From NCBI RefSeq assembly GCF_030848805.1, contig NC_092366.1, positions 15,876,620-15,940,619 on the forward strand: DNA of 64,000 nucleotides. The letters are read 5' to 3'. Positions within the stretch are counted from its first letter, which is position 1, and each line of letters opens with the position of its first letter. Both the position numbers and the translations under genes were made by a program. The DNA comes from Temnothorax longispinosus (Eukaryota > Arthropoda > Insecta > Hymenoptera > Formicidae). The notes beneath the pieces were generated by a model that saw only the letters and a program-made list of their open reading frames with translations, was not told the origin of the DNA and did not search any database. Below are positions 35,161 through 48,676 of this stretch, piece by piece.

Positions 35161-37580
35161 GGAATCGCGGTATTGTTCGTCGTTCTGTCGTATATAGAGT
35201 TATTACGCGGAACGACGAGTCGCATCTTAAATTGCTCGTAAATAGCGATAGATTTATGTGATTCACAAGACACCGTCTAAGTCTTTAATTTTAAAGTTGA
35301 TTCTAGTGCATCTTACTATTAAAGTTGAAATGGCCGTAAATAGAAAGAAACGATGTTCTATTTACTTATATGTATATATATCTCCCCATGTCTTATCTGA
35401 CTAGAAAAGTCTGTATCTTAATGACAAAAAAATCAAATGGAATAACATAATATTTCTATTTTTGAGACGCAAACATTTTATTCACAGCACGTCTGCCGTA
35501 TTTTTAAAACATATATAAGTTAATATTAGTTGCTTTATTATTATCCCGCGTTCTATAATGGCAACTGCTTTTTATATAATTTTTTATGCGGTTTTTTTTC
35601 AACGCCTGTCTCCAGTCTCACCCTCGGCCACAGACAGTTTTTTTTTTAACACGTCCTACGCTTTCTTTTATAAGCGCGTCTAACGATAGACACGGCCTTG
35701 AAACGATTGCAGAGCTGCGCAATGACGGTAGTCTCGAATTAATTAACAGTTCCTAGGCAAGTTTAATAGCGAGTTTAATCGAACTTTTAGACAATCGTTT
35801 TAGATTGGTCCGTTGTTTTCCGCGTTATTGCTGTGACATATACGAGAGTCTCGTACGAAGTTCGAATTAAACTATCGCACGTTGTTCCTCCGGTGGTGCG
35901 CGGAGCGCTAAATACGAGCTTACATCTGCAAGCCAGAAATTCCAGTTTATCTTCTGAATTCCTGACCGAACACTTTTCGCACAATATAACTCCTCGTCCC
36001 GCGTTCTCACCGCACGTTTAACAACGTAAACATGACTATTTAATTCCAATCCTTTTATCTCTAATCCTTCACTTTACATCGAAGATACATACCTCGCGGT
36101 ATATTAACGAAATCCGGCATTGAGCAACCATTAACGTTAGAGGCGCATTATGTCCAGAGAAAATTTTTCGTTAATAGCGCTACGGTAAACGCGTCATATC
36201 GTATCAAATCTCGTGTACCGTGAACGATAATGCGTAACGCTAACATGAAAATTCATAGCTGTATCGCTCCGGGCATTTACCGGATTTGGTGCTTTTAATA
36301 TATCATATAAATACGATATTATGAAAATTTCTTATTCTATCGTGTCAAATAACACGCTTTTCTGCCCGATATCTTTTCCCTAATCTTTTTAGCACGATTT
36401 AATAAAAATTCTTTGCTCCTTGTTACACTCATGTCGTTTCGCGTTTCGGGTGATATTCGATTTCGCTCGTAGAAAGGCATGATAGGTAGTTTGAGAGGCT
36501 GACAAGTCGTGTCAGTCGGCATATTATGTCGCTTAAAATTCAAAATGGTGAAAGACACGCGGAGAGACGTCGGCATTAATTGGATTCTACCGAGACTCGT
36601 GCGTTACTATCGCGCTGACTGGATAGGAAGGATGATGTGAAGGGGTGAAAACACGATTAACGAGTACATCCGACCGTTGTGCTATAATTTGATACCGCAT
36701 CTCGCGCGATAAAGAACTTTTAATATTTGTGACGCGATGTGACAATTAATTCTCTCCTAACGATATTTCCTTACGTTTTACTCAATTATTTCTTAATTAA
36801 ATTCTATTTATAACATAACTCCCCGATATTCAGACTTCTTTTTCAACGGTTGATGCAAATTCCGTTTAAAACACAATTAATTTATGAATTATTTATTTTA
36901 ATTTATGTGAAATAATTGATGCTTGTGTAAATATACATAAACCTATGATTTCCGAAAAAATAATACTGTGTTTTTTTAAGACAGTTGAAACAATATTTAG
37001 AAGGTATTGCTATAATACATACGAGATTTTTAATAACTTCTCATGGAAAGCGATAGAGAAAACTAACATAACATATGTTATTGCGTGAAATGACATTTTC
37101 TCGGATCCGTCTTGAACCGGTTTCTGAAGAAGAATCTGTCCCACGGCCTTTGACTTCTCTAAAACATCTCCCTCCCGACCGGGAGAAGTTATTCTGCTTC
37201 GAAATCCGGATCTTGCGGTCCAGAGGCTTTGCTGCTTAGAAGATACCCCGTGGGATTTCAATTCTGACTGCGTATAAGAGGGCAATATATCTCTGTCATT
37301 TTTATTAGATCAAGTAGTATTTTGAATACCTATCATAGACAAATCTAAAATTATTTTTAATTTAATGTTCAGATTAAAGTGGATAAGTTATAAAAAATAG
37401 TAATATAAGAAAGAGTTAATGACTAAATAGCTGTTTACTGTTTGCATATTAAATTACAATAATTTCCATTAAATAATTTCCATGAAACGATGTCAGATTA
37501 ATGTATCATGATTTTTGGTACAAATGGCATAGACTACATATAGCATTCTTCGTATAGTATTATACAACATGAGCTGCGCA
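35161..37580. other. Mixed AT-rich and moderately GC-rich unique DNA
   Basis: Several unique patches (35650-36050, 36100-36660, 37090-37270) alternate with AT-rich DNA. Small open frames on either strand lack recognisable motifs. Confidence 0.55.
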
Positions 37581-38170
37581 CATCGTTAATTTCGCCGAAC
37601 CGCGGCCGTGAAATCCTGCAAGCGTACTTTCAACATTTTCACAGCGCAAATTAAGTTAGTAATCGCGCGTAATGATTGCGGCCGCTACATCGGGAGTGAT
37701 CGATATCAATCGTCAGGGGAGTAGGTTATCGAGTAAAACTCGCTGCCGTCCGGGCCGAACCGTGCTCGACGCTGCGTTACAGCCACGTTGATCGCATAAT
37801 TTCTCGCGGTGCAACGGTAATATTTCCGGCTTGTCTCATTGCGTGGCCGCGGCGTAGTTCGGCCGCAAACAAACCCCGAAACAACAATTGATTCCGGGGT
37901 ACACGTCGCGTCGCGCACCGTGTGCAAAACACCGAACAACGGGTTTTCTTGCTGGCCATTGGACAGGGGGCAGGGCCGCGCCAGCCCGGAAATTTACGGG
38001 ATTGTATCCGCGCGAGTACCTTTTTGCCCGGCAACGACACGACTTTGCTTCGTCGTTAATTACACGCTGATAAGTTCCTGACCTATGGCGGATAAGGTCG
38101 AGAGAGGGAGAGAGGGTGAGAGGGTAGTAGAGAGAAACTATAGTGACGGGCTGGATGACCTATAGTCTGA
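37581..38170. other. CpG-rich block
   Basis: Includes a GCGGCCGC octamer near 37678 and a GAGAGGG-rich run at 38098-38133. No coding sequence recognised. Confidence 0.55.
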
Positions 38171-38540
38171 ATTTTTTGCTTGCGTTGTACTTTCAATACG
38201 CGAAAAGTATTTAATCGCATAAATCAAGATGTACTTAATGCCCGTGTTTACGTGCTCAGATATACTATCTTATTGTCGTTATTAAAATTTATCTGTTACA
38301 TTCCTGTAATAGTTTGCAAAAATCATTCCTTAGATTCGCGGGAACTGTTCTATATGCATCGGAGAGAATTGCCACGGGAAGATTCATGATAAATAATCTA
38401 TTCAGGTTGTAGGATTTGTATATTTTTTCTAATTTGTACATTTATCTGTTCCCATAAAAATTATACCATATTATATTTTTGTAAGAATTAGATGACCTGA
38501 CATAAGGATGATATTTTTTGTGATTTCTATTTCATCCCTC

Positions 38541-39130
38541 GGAAAATTGATAACACGTCATTTGTTATTGCTCACGCTCAAGTTCCGTTTAACAGTTTTA
38601 ACTGTCCTATTCGCAACGTGGTCGTCGGATTCTCGGAAAATCTCATTCTCCCGCCGAATGTCGGGCGAATCTTAATCGGCCGTCGGAAATACGCTGCGAG
38701 ATGTATAATACTCGGTAGGAAATGACGTCATCACTCAGCGTAACGTTAGAGAGAGAGATAAAGAGGGGGGAGGGAGATGAGAGAGAAGTGTGTAGCGAGA
38801 GGACGAGACGATGGTGGAAGCTGTGCGAGACAGGAGAAAGCCAGATATAGATATAGAGAGAGAGAGAGAGAGGAGAGCGAAGGGGGATTTTCGCGAAATT
38901 CTGGCAGGTAGCGTCGGCTGAGTTATGCTCGTATTTCCCGTCAACACATCCGATGATGTCTACGGTAATGTAACCGAAATGTATGAACGTTTCGTGCTGC
39001 CACATTTGCACGGTAAACCTCCACCGTTACGATCAGCTGGCGAGTGTGTGTTGTGTGAAGCCACGCAAGGGGCTCGGAAAACCGCGTGGAAGTCGACTGT
39101 CGATAAAATGCCACGCTTTTTACCGTGATA
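38541..39130. promoter_or_regulatory. Mixed block with a full CRE palindrome and GA runs
   Basis: ATGACGTCAT at 38722-38731 is a perfect ten-base CREB/ATF-type palindrome. GA runs follow at 38748-38757 and 38855-38873. No gene could be assigned to it. Confidence 0.3.
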
Positions 39131-39480
39131 GTATATGTATAATAATTAGGATTAATAAATTAAGAATATAAAATAACATAAGCGTCAAGTTTAAATAATA
39201 TTTTTAAATATGTATTAAATATTTTAAATATTTTTAAAAATGACTTTCTGGAGAAAGTTAAGGATTAGAAATATTATTAAAACAACATCGGAAAATAATA
39301 CATTGAATGGAGAGATGGTATAAACATGTTACAATTACCAGTATTATTTAGAATATTTAGATAATATAATTGTTTGTCAATGTTTTAGTAATTTACGATA
39401 TGCTGTAGCTGTTATTTTTTCCAAGCGGATTGCTGATAAATTTTTGTTGAAAGCCGCTTCTGCATATTTTTTTTATTTGA

Positions 39481-40650
39481 ATATATTCCTCGATATGACT
39501 GATGGATCGATCGTATTTCGCTCACTTTCTCCGAAAAATAAACGCCGAACGTGCAGAAACGAGAGGGAAGAAGGGTGAGCCGGGTGGTGAGTTCGATTCT
39601 CTTTCCGCCCCACCACCAGTTTTCCCGTGGAACAGCCGCATGCGCCGTAAAAAAGCACGGCCACTACGAGTTTCGTTTCACTCTTCGGGGTTCGTCTACC
39701 CATTGCCCGATAAAAAAGCTTCGCTTGCGCGGCTCTCGTTCGTCGCGGACATACTGTTCGCCTGTGGTTCGCGTCTTCATCATCATCATCATCGTCGTCG
39801 TCGTCGTCATCGTTATCTTCGTTGCGCAAACGCTTCGTCATCGTCGTGCGATTTTCGTCTCGTGTTATTTCGAGGGAAGAAACGAGACGACTGACAATCG
39901 AGAAGGAAGAAGAGTGCCAGCGGCTTTGTTTCGGCGGGGATGTCGCGATGCGAAGAAAGAAGTGCGTCCCATACGCGGGAGTGGACGGACGAGAATGGGA
40001 CGAGGAGGTGGGAACGGGGACCGGTGAGAGAGAGTGTTAAGAAGATGAAAATCCGGCGGATGCTCGGAGTTGCGTCTTTCCACCCGCCACCTACGTACGT
40101 TTCGCTACAATCGTCGTGACCGACGTCCATGGTGGCTTCCAGTACGTCGGCGATAAGGGTTGCTTCTCGGTGGAAAGCCGTGGGGTGAGAACGACGTACA
40201 GACCACGCCTCTTGTCTAAGGTTACCCCCACCGCCGTGAACTCTCTCGTTCCCCGCACGGGGTCTCCTCCTCGCGCGGGGAACCTAAGATTTTTCCACTT
40301 TGCCCCCCTCGCCCCGCTTATCCACCCTTGCCGTTGTTACCCTCTTCGCTTCTTCCCCCTCTCCCTCTCTTTCTCTCTGTGTAGCTCGGCCACCCCGTCC
40401 GCTCCCTCCATGGTAGGAGAGTACCGACTCCCCCTTCTTCTATTGATCCAGCACTAAGGCGGTTTCTTGCGCCCCCCGGAGACCGCTACACGGATCTCGC
40501 AACGCCGCCCGAAAGCTTCGTCGTATCTTCTTTTTTCTTCATCCCCTACTTCGCACTCCGTAACCTTGAATGTTCTCTCCGCCAGCGCTTTTTTGCACGT
40601 CTCCCGCCTTTTGGCACATTGTCGCTTTCGAGCTTTCCGCGCGTAATGCA
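39481..40650. other. Large CpG-rich block, non-coding
   Basis: More than 1 kb of GC-rich DNA with many overlapping open frames in all six phases (the longest 158 codons), none resembling a protein. Contains a CAT/CGT triplet run, a pyrimidine-rich CACCC segment (40300-40450, CCACCC at 40322-40327) and no clear splice pair. Confidence 0.6.
39778..39818. repeat. CAT/CGT triplet repeat
   Basis: Runs of cat followed by cgt triplets, giving poly-His, poly-Ile/Val or poly-Asp in different frames. A simple repeat, not a coding tract. Confidence 0.95.
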
Positions 40651-42400
40651 ATACGTGTGTATATACATAGATGGCTTTTATATAAAGGAACAAATGCTTC
40701 TACGTCCATCTTGACAAATCGGCTTTTTAATAAAACATCGGTGAGAACATTTCGCGATTAAACGTGCATGTCCTTATATAATTGATTCGTGTATTCTTAT
40801 GCAATATCTAATAAATATAACTTTACTTTTTCGCTATCCTGCAAAGATATAGATACTTAGAGCAAGATTTAATGCATCCTGCTTTCAAGCGAAAGACGCA
40901 CGAGTTCAGAATTTGAGGAGAATTTATACACGAGTCGATATTGTAATTCTAAAACCGCTGAATTGTATTCCGCCGTACGACCTTACAATTTTCCATAGCT
41001 CGACTCGACGAGCGCGCTTTCCCTTCGGACTGCCGACATTTCAGACCAGATCGCTATAAGATCGCAACGATTACGTAGAATGTTCCATGGTAGTTTCATA
41101 GATACGCGTATATAATATAACACGGTCTATGTTCTATGGTGAATGAGCATGGGGTGTGGGTTGCGCGTGGGGCGGCAGGGAAAGATGGGAGGAGGGCGCC
41201 GGGCTTGAGCGGTGCTTTAGCCGGGGGCTGTTAAACACGGCGGGTCTTATCGGTAAAACTGTTCTGTACAGGACTACCACGTCCAGCCATTGGCCGCGGG
41301 AGTATCTCTGGCCTTATACTCGTTGTCTGCTAGGTATGCATGCGAGGTACATTACGCGACGTTAATGCCCGCGCGCTAAAATCGTTCGCCGGAAGCGAAG
41401 ACTCGCTGAAACCCTGTAAACCCTGTCGAGACGTTGCTTAAGCTGTCACGCTCGCTCGCATCGAGGTCAAACATCCTGATCTTTCGTCAAGCACAGCATC
41501 GGACGGCAGAATGTCTTTCCGTCTTTATATGCAAGCGCGTGTGAACGAGTTTTAAATTTAGACAATTTTTTAATTGGACTCGCATTATATATCGTTATAG
41601 AGATATGAAAATATCTTTTTTAATTGCAAATAGATGAAAATGGTATTTATTATCTCCATAAAATTATATTTTCTAATACAAAATATCTTTTGAAATAAAT
41701 ATCGTGATGTTTTAATGCGGATATATAGGAAGAAATTACGGTACTTTTTTGGACGTTTTTTATTTCTTTTTTCTATAGTTATCGCTGTTTTAATGACGAT
41801 TATATAAAAGAAAAGAAAAAGAATGTCTCAAATTAAATGAGTTTGTCTCTGAATCGCTTTACATCAGGTAGACAATCAGATATCTATTCGATGTCCGTCC
41901 GTTCGACTTTTCGAGCGTTTAAAGGAAGCGCCCGATTGTGGAGAATCGCGCGCCTCCGGTGAAGAAACTTCAACAAGTTTCCTAGGAATTGTTCCAGTTC
42001 GCACAATTGTCTATGGTGCACAATCACCCATTCGTCGTTTTCCTTATCTAGCATTGATTGTGATTGAATTTTCTCACGTTCACTATATAGAGACGTTCGT
42101 GAGATTCGTGATCAACCGGATTAATTTATTTAACTTTATCGATATCTTGCTTATTCATTCGTAACTTTAACTGTTATTTAATTTTTGACAAGATTTTAAT
42201 TTGAGACCAAGCTCATAAAGATATATTAAAAATTGAAAAGTTTAAATCAGAAGAAAAAAAACTATGCCGATATCTACTATATGTTTTACGTAATATACTG
42301 AATGAGACAAATATTTTCTTCTTTAAATCTTTCCTCGTCAATTCGCGCTTTACGTGCAAACGCGACGGTTTTAATCTTTAGCGAAGCGTTAAATTCTTAT
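40651..42400. other. Alternating GC-rich and AT-rich unique DNA
   Basis: GC-rich at 40961-41530 (including a G-quadruplex motif, 41178-41203) and 41861-42060, AT-rich elsewhere. No gene recognised. Confidence 0.55.
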
Positions 42401-43010
42401 CACCTCATTTGATGCGTGTCGCTTCGAGTGTCGGGACGGTACGCGGACGCGGAGGCGAATAATGGGAGTGCGAGCAGGCGAGTACATAGGCAGGATCACT
42501 TATAAGCCCGGGCCTGTATATATGTATTCCTGGGTAGCCTTTCTCGGCATTAGGTAGCCGGGCTAAGGCCTTAGAGGTCTCCTGGCAACCAAGCCTATCA
42601 AACTATCTTACAGTCTAACCCTTACCAGCCCCTCCCCGAAAGCTTCCTCGACCCCCTGGAATCTCAGTGCGAGCCCTTAACGACCGACCCCACGAGAGAC
42701 ACGGCGAAATTGAGAAAATTATCCTGCCCCACGTTATGCGGAGACGATGACCACGGGGTTCTCGGGCACTACACTCTCCCTCCCCTCTGATACGATCCGA
42801 CACATAGACAGGAGCTTACAGAGACGAGCAAGAAGTCCTGCGGGATCGCTGGGGAAACTAAATGGCCGGCGAGTCGGCTGCCATCTTAGTTGCGAATTAA
42901 GGAAAGGGTAGTTCGACCCTCGTAGATAGACTCACCCTTGAAACGTTCGAGGGGGTAGCTGATGTAATTTGCATCCGAGGGGCATGGCAGCGTCCATTTT
43001 TGTGCGTTCA
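42401..43010. other. GC-rich block with ATGGC/GCCAT pair
   Basis: ATGGC at 42862-42866 and GCCAT at 42880-42884 form an inverted pair in aatggccggcgagtcggctgccatc. No gene recognised. 43011-43660 is AT-rich spacer. Confidence 0.45.
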
Positions 43011-43660
43011 CATTTCTGTTGTGAATTTATGCTTTATTAGAAGAACAAAATAGTAATTATGATATTTTCTTGAATTAATTTGGTTTATGTTTGTATTTGT
43101 TCGATTTTAATGAAGTTCTTTGGTTACTGTCGATCCACCAAGTACTTCACTATTTCCGCTAGCTTATGTAGTGACCTACATTTACGACTTTGTGAAAATA
43201 CAAAGTGTATGTCAGGCTCAGAATAGCAACCATCGTATTCGATGAGTGTTAAAGAGCATTAAAGAGGTGGAGACAGTCATTTTTGGAAATTCAGAGAAGT
43301 AATTAACGCGTATATCTTGTAGTATTTGATCATTTTTGAAAGATCGATAACGATAGCTTAAATATATTTTTAATAAACTGTCTTAAGATGTTTTTAAATT
43401 TTTGAATATCGTAGAATAATTGAATTTAAAACTGGCAGAAATACTGAGACCGAATCCACGATTTTTTAAGTCAAGTTCTCTAACAACTTAAATATATATC
43501 GATAAAATATTTCGAATAACCATGATATACAAAATTTTCCAAATTTTCTAGAGTGTACTAAACATTGGTATTATTTATTAATTAATATTAACTCAAATAA
43601 TTTGCATTTTTTTAAACAGAGGCTATTTCCACTTAATGTAAAGAGAATAGGATGAAAACA

Positions 43661-44400
43661 TCTTGGGACATGCTCTCAAAACGCCGAACTTGCGACACGT
43701 AAGCGGAAACCGTGACAAGTTCCGAAATTGCCGGCTATTTATCCCCCCAAGCCAAACTTTCCCTCGTACTCAATGATCGTAGTGTTTTCGCGCGCACAAT
43801 GAGAAGTCGTAGTCGTTAACTCGGCCGGTGCACTCGTTTCGCGGCGCGAGGTGTGGGCGAGCGAGAGTGTGGGCGCCGTGAGCTCTCGCACTCGTGCGAG
43901 CTGATCGTGGGAGGGACGCCGAGGACCAAAAGGGTCGGTCTGTCGTCATTCTAGTATGGTTACAGCGGGCGCGGAGCTTGACAGAAGTTGTAAACTTTAT
44001 GGTAAACCGTGGCGGGGCGACGCCGGCCACTGCCGGTAAATGGGGAAGGTGCCACGCCGTGCAGCACCGTGTGCTTAATCCAATCCGGAGTTTGTTCTTT
44101 CGACGATCGACGTAATCACCGGCCGCACGTAGTTTCCAACCTGGCCTGGCCTTCTCCGTGCATCTCGTCTCCCCCTCCCCGCCCCCTATTCCTTTCAACC
44201 GACCGACCGACCGACCGACCTAACACTTCGCTCTAAGGTTCCACCTCCGGCGTATGTACCTCGTTTACGAGTGTTTGTCGATGCTCCAGCTCCGGGATCA
44301 TCGAGGTGGTAATGGGCGTTCGCGCCCACGAAGCTCTCGGAAAACATCAATGACTCTCGAACTTTGGTAGTAGAGACATCTATCTCGGAATTTAAAGAGA
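43661..44400. other. CpG-rich block with a CCGA tetranucleotide repeat
   Basis: An ACCG/CCGA array of about five units lies at 44198-44220. The 142-codon - strand frame here is Arg/Ala/Thr-rich with no motif. 44401-44880 is AT-rich spacer. Confidence 0.55.
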
Positions 44401-44880
44401 AAAAAACGTCCTGCGGTAGAAGTACTTTCGAAAAAGTTAACTGACAATACGACGTCCGAAATTGTAGACATTAGTTTTCTACTATTTGATAATCGTGGTA
44501 TTTTTTCCCTTCACAATTAGCGACCTAGTCTTTATTTAATTTAGGACTGATTAACTTTGAACATTGAAGCGAGAAGAAGTTTAATTACTAGGTAGGTGAC
44601 TGGTATAACTCCTAATACCTACGGAATTATCGGATATCAAATGTCGAACGACACGTTAGGTGACAATTAAATATGAAGCGACTTATTTATGTCCTATGTG
44701 ATAAATTCTTGCTTGAATCTTCTTCATCATTCTGTTAATATTGATTAAACATGTCTATTTTTAATTAATTTCGCCTATATTTAGTCAACCTAATTCTTTT
44801 GTCCCTTCTTAGATTTTTAATTGTAGAAGGAGATGTGTAATTAGTTAAAATACACTTTACCGAGGTTGATTAAGCTATAA

Positions 44881-46130
44881 TTCGTAAAGATTCGAGCTGG
44901 GTTGCATATCTGATGTATTTCCCGAGACTCTTCGCGGAACTCTGCGGGGGAATCCATTTAGCTATAGCGACAGGCTACCTCCGTTCGGGGTGTTTCGCCC
45001 GGGACGCGATTAATTATGGGGCTCCTTTTGGAGCGAACCTCGAGGCTTTGAGCTCAGTCGGGAGCGCGGCGCGTGGGGTGGGAAGTATAAGATACGCTCA
45101 GAACCAACGTAGACACCCGGCTTAGCTTCCTCGAGTATTAGATCAATAATTCTAACCTCAAACTGGCTCGGTCACGAACGTCGAACGCTCGGATGTAACT
45201 CGATATTCCTTCGTCCTGAATATTACTTCATGCTTGGTATCCCTAAGGGCGATTTAATAATTTGCAGTAAAATCTCGTGTCGTTCTTTAATTGCGTGCGT
45301 AATGCATTTCCGGATACCGAAGGAAGACCGAACCCCGAAAATAGATAGGCGAATAGGATTTTTATGACATACAAAAAGTATGGAAAAAAAAATTAAAATC
45401 AATATAAATTTGATAAGAATAATCGACTTACCATGTTCAGTAGAAGTGATGAAAAAATTATGTTTTATCGATGAGATTCTTCAATCAGCGTCCAGTGTAG
45501 CGTAGCTCGATTGAAGCAGTCGTTAAATTGTGTAAATGATCGCTCCTGGATGACTGGATGAGAAACTGCATGATAATGATGATGAATTTGATGCGCGACA
45601 GGTTGCCCCCGGCTCGATGAGAGTCTTCGAACGTCAGAAAGATGTTTTACGATCCGTAGGGATGCCGCGCGCCGTAATTTCGACGATCGTAAATTTCGAG
45701 AGGCTGTCCGCCGGGAGAAAAACTGTTTTGCGAGCAGGAGGGATGCTGCGTGGACCGCAGCATCCCCGATACTGACCGACAGACCCAGATTTTCGTCTCT
45801 TGAAATACGCGGAACCAGCTCGCGGGTTACCGCACACCGGCATTTGCGATGCAGAATTCTCGATCTTTAGATTTCAAGAACCTGCCACCCCACTTTACGA
45901 GGGGATCTAGTTTTCTTCTCCGCCGAGAGCGCATGCAGGAGATCACCATTGGTCCAGGCTTACCGTGAGAACGCGCGGTGGTCAAGTAGCGCGAGAGATG
46001 TTGGGAAGGCGCGGCGGAACAGGTTTTCTCTTCTCGTACAATATCGCGAAAATGGCATAATTTATTCACCGACGTGACACGTGCTTTACGAAACCTCTGG
46101 AGATAGCGTGTGACGAATTTCTTTGTATTA
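44881..46130. other. Two GC-rich blocks separated by a short AT-rich gap
   Basis: On the - strand, ...CTGAACATG at 45433 is followed by GTAAGTCG, an excellent donor, but all three frames before it contain stops and no partner exon was found. No protein recognised. Confidence 0.45.
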
Positions 46131-47160
46131 ATTTAACTTTTTTAACGGCACGCATATAGATGTCTGACAGATATTAAAAAGTATTCATCGTACAGGGTGA
46201 AGGGAGGGTCTGCTACATCAATAAATCTCTATAAAACATACAATATCTTTAATATCTCTATCGGAACCAAATACAACATATAAAATTAAAATAAAAAATA
46301 ATATATAATTAATTAGGAGACGATATTATTATTAAAATTTTTATAGAACTATGTATATAAAATAAATCAGTTTAGATATGCTTGGATTCGTTAGTTAAAA
46401 ACGGTTACTTATGTGATCTCGTAATTGCGACATAATTTGCATAATGTATTTTTTGCAAAGGTATATTACGAAGATGCTATTGAGAATCTCGTGTATGCTC
46501 GAATACGACAAAGCGAATATATTGTTGATCAAGTCATATATATATCGCATTATCATCAACCTAGTCCGACCAGTTTCATCCCCTGGACATAATTGAAGGG
46601 ATACGTTCTTCCGCATGATATTCGCGCATCTCGTGAGATGACCGATGGTCATTGGTATCGTGAGAAAGCTTCGCAGCCTTGAGAGCAGTTCTCAACGAAA
46701 CAGGTTTTCGAAAATTTGGTCCAGGGCTAGATTTTCTCATCCATCCCTCTTTTCACTTCGCTAAGTATATTTCTAGAATACATCCCCGATGAGTTATACA
46801 ACAGTGCATGGATTCCTTTATCTTATTGATACAATTAATTAAAATAAAAAAATATAAATGAATTAGAAATTAGAACAATAATAATAATTTTATTTTTATT
46901 TTTATTTTTTGCGTCACAACAATTGCGGTGTCAGATATCCGACAAAAGAGATACGCACATATGTTTTCTATGGTATAAGTATCTAACTCCAATGATGTAA
47001 TTTCTAAAGCAACAAAGTGAAAGAGGCCGTTAATAAAGATCGAAGGGTCGCGCTGTCCCTCCGAAACTTTCACTCCGTTTCTTCTCTTCTTTGCGCGTTA
47101 TGATTTCCCAGGATTATATAGATCTATTGTTTGCAAAATCGTGTTACTACGTCGGTGTTT
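46131..47160. other. AT-rich to mixed spacer
   Basis: No gene recognised; short open frames on the - strand (46395-46652, 46870-47073) have no motifs. Confidence 0.6.
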
Positions 47161-47740
47161 AAGCAACTAAGGGCTCGAGCAAACGGTTTAGGGGCGTAAT
47201 GTACGTATCATTAATCGAGCGTCAAATAACTTGGCGTGAAATGGAGTTCACCCTCAACGCCGCCGGAATTTTCCATAAAATGAAATCCCGTAACGTCTCG
47301 ACGGAAGTGCCAGTTATTTCACACGCGCAATTGAACTCAATGCCTACGCGTACACCGTTACGATGCAAATGTGTACTTAGCATTATGCGGCGATTCGTAC
47401 CCTTCTCTTTTGTTTTTTCTCGCATCGTCACATTGACTTCTCTAGTACGGCGCCGGTTTAATAACGGCGGCGACTCAGATGATGCAGATCGCATTGACGT
47501 CACTATCGATATATTGCAGGATATGCATTTATTGCACCCGTTGGAAACTTATTCCACGGTTACAGGGTTCCGGTAACTTCAATTACGATCGGGTATAAAT
47601 TCCATTTCTAGTCAATGGTAGTCACGAGACTCCAGCCATATTTGCGCGGTTTGCGAACGGTGATTACAGAGACCGCTGATTTTCCATGAATTTCGCGCCA
47701 TGTGCAGAGGAGGCACGAAGACATTTACTCCGTACGTTGA
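47161..47740. promoter_or_regulatory. Unique block with adjacent CRE and DRE octamers
   Basis: TGACGTCA (47495-47502) is separated by one base from TATCGATA (47504-47511). Both are perfect. They lie inside a 125-codon open frame (47199-47576 +) of non-repetitive composition that I cannot assign; given the motifs, a regulatory element seems likelier than an exon. Confidence 0.35.
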
Positions 47741-48509
47741 AAGGTATCACGCTATTCAAATCAACATCAGGGTGATTAATAGCGTTAATCTTGAGTATAT
47801 AAATATACCTACTAGCCCAGCATTTACTTTCTACAGAAAGTGTTTTAATCTACTGTTATATACATTTAGATATTACATATAGATATAATTTTCATGCAAT
47901 TTTAAGAGCAAAAGGTATTACTTTGTTTTGCGCTTAGGGCAAATCTTACGCGAATTAGAATATATATAATCTCGATAGATTTAATTAAATTACATTTTAC
48001 AAAAATTTAATTAACCATTGTGTTATCAATGAAGATTTATTCGCGCGTTTTCCTTTATACGACTATGAAGTGTTACAGATATATAGTAGCAATCAGCTTC
48101 TTTTTCACTTTCCAATATCGAACCAGTTCGAAACACTGCGGCACGGTCTTTCTGACTCCCGCGACCATGTGACTGCATCCCGCAGAGTCAATCGCCTTCT
48201 TCCCCTCTCGCCCGCCCAGGGGAGAACCGCGTGGTGGATAGCGACGATTGCAAGTCGGCAATTTAATACGAACGCGATAGTATACGAAGGAGAGGACTCG
48301 AATGAAACTCCGAGTGAGGGTGGCGGAGGAAAGAGGGGAAGGTTGACCGGTGGGAACGACTGAGAGGGAAGATCGGGGTGGAAAACGGGCGGTGAGGGTG
48401 GTTGCCGGTAGTGGAGGCCGTGGTGTTTGGAGGTTAGACCGCAGTTACAATATCGCTTGATTAGAAATGTACATAGCGTATATGCGCGCGGGCCGCATAT
48501 CCAGATGGT

Positions 48510-48534
48510 GGGTGGGCGGGCGGGTTGGGTCGGG
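48510..48534 (+). other. Canonical G-quadruplex motif, six GGG runs
   Basis: Six GGG triplets (48510-12, 48514-16, 48518-20, 48522-24, 48527-29, 48532-34) are joined by loops of 1, 1, 1, 2 and 2 bases. Four runs with single-base loops suffice for a very stable parallel quadruplex. Confidence 0.9.
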
Positions 48535-48640
48535 TCGATGCCTGGGCAACTCCATAGTTTAATGCACGGACCGTAGAACTTGCAATAAGGAAGGGTGAAC
48601 GGCGGGCAGGGGGTGGCCACGGGGCTTTCGTGGAGAAAGA

Positions 48641-48676
48641 GGAGGAGGAGGAGGAGGAGGAGAAGGAGGAGGAGAT
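48641..48676. repeat. GGA triplet repeat
   Basis: About eleven GGA/GAA units on the + strand. Confidence 0.95.

Noticed and set aside
39551..40027. 158-codon frame in the CpG block
   Set aside because: Crosses a CAT/CGT repeat, overlaps frames of similar length in other phases, and has no motif.
45425..45440. Strong - strand donor ATG/GTAAGT as the end of a first coding exon
   Set aside because: GTAAGT occurs dozens of times by chance in this window and all upstream frames are closed.
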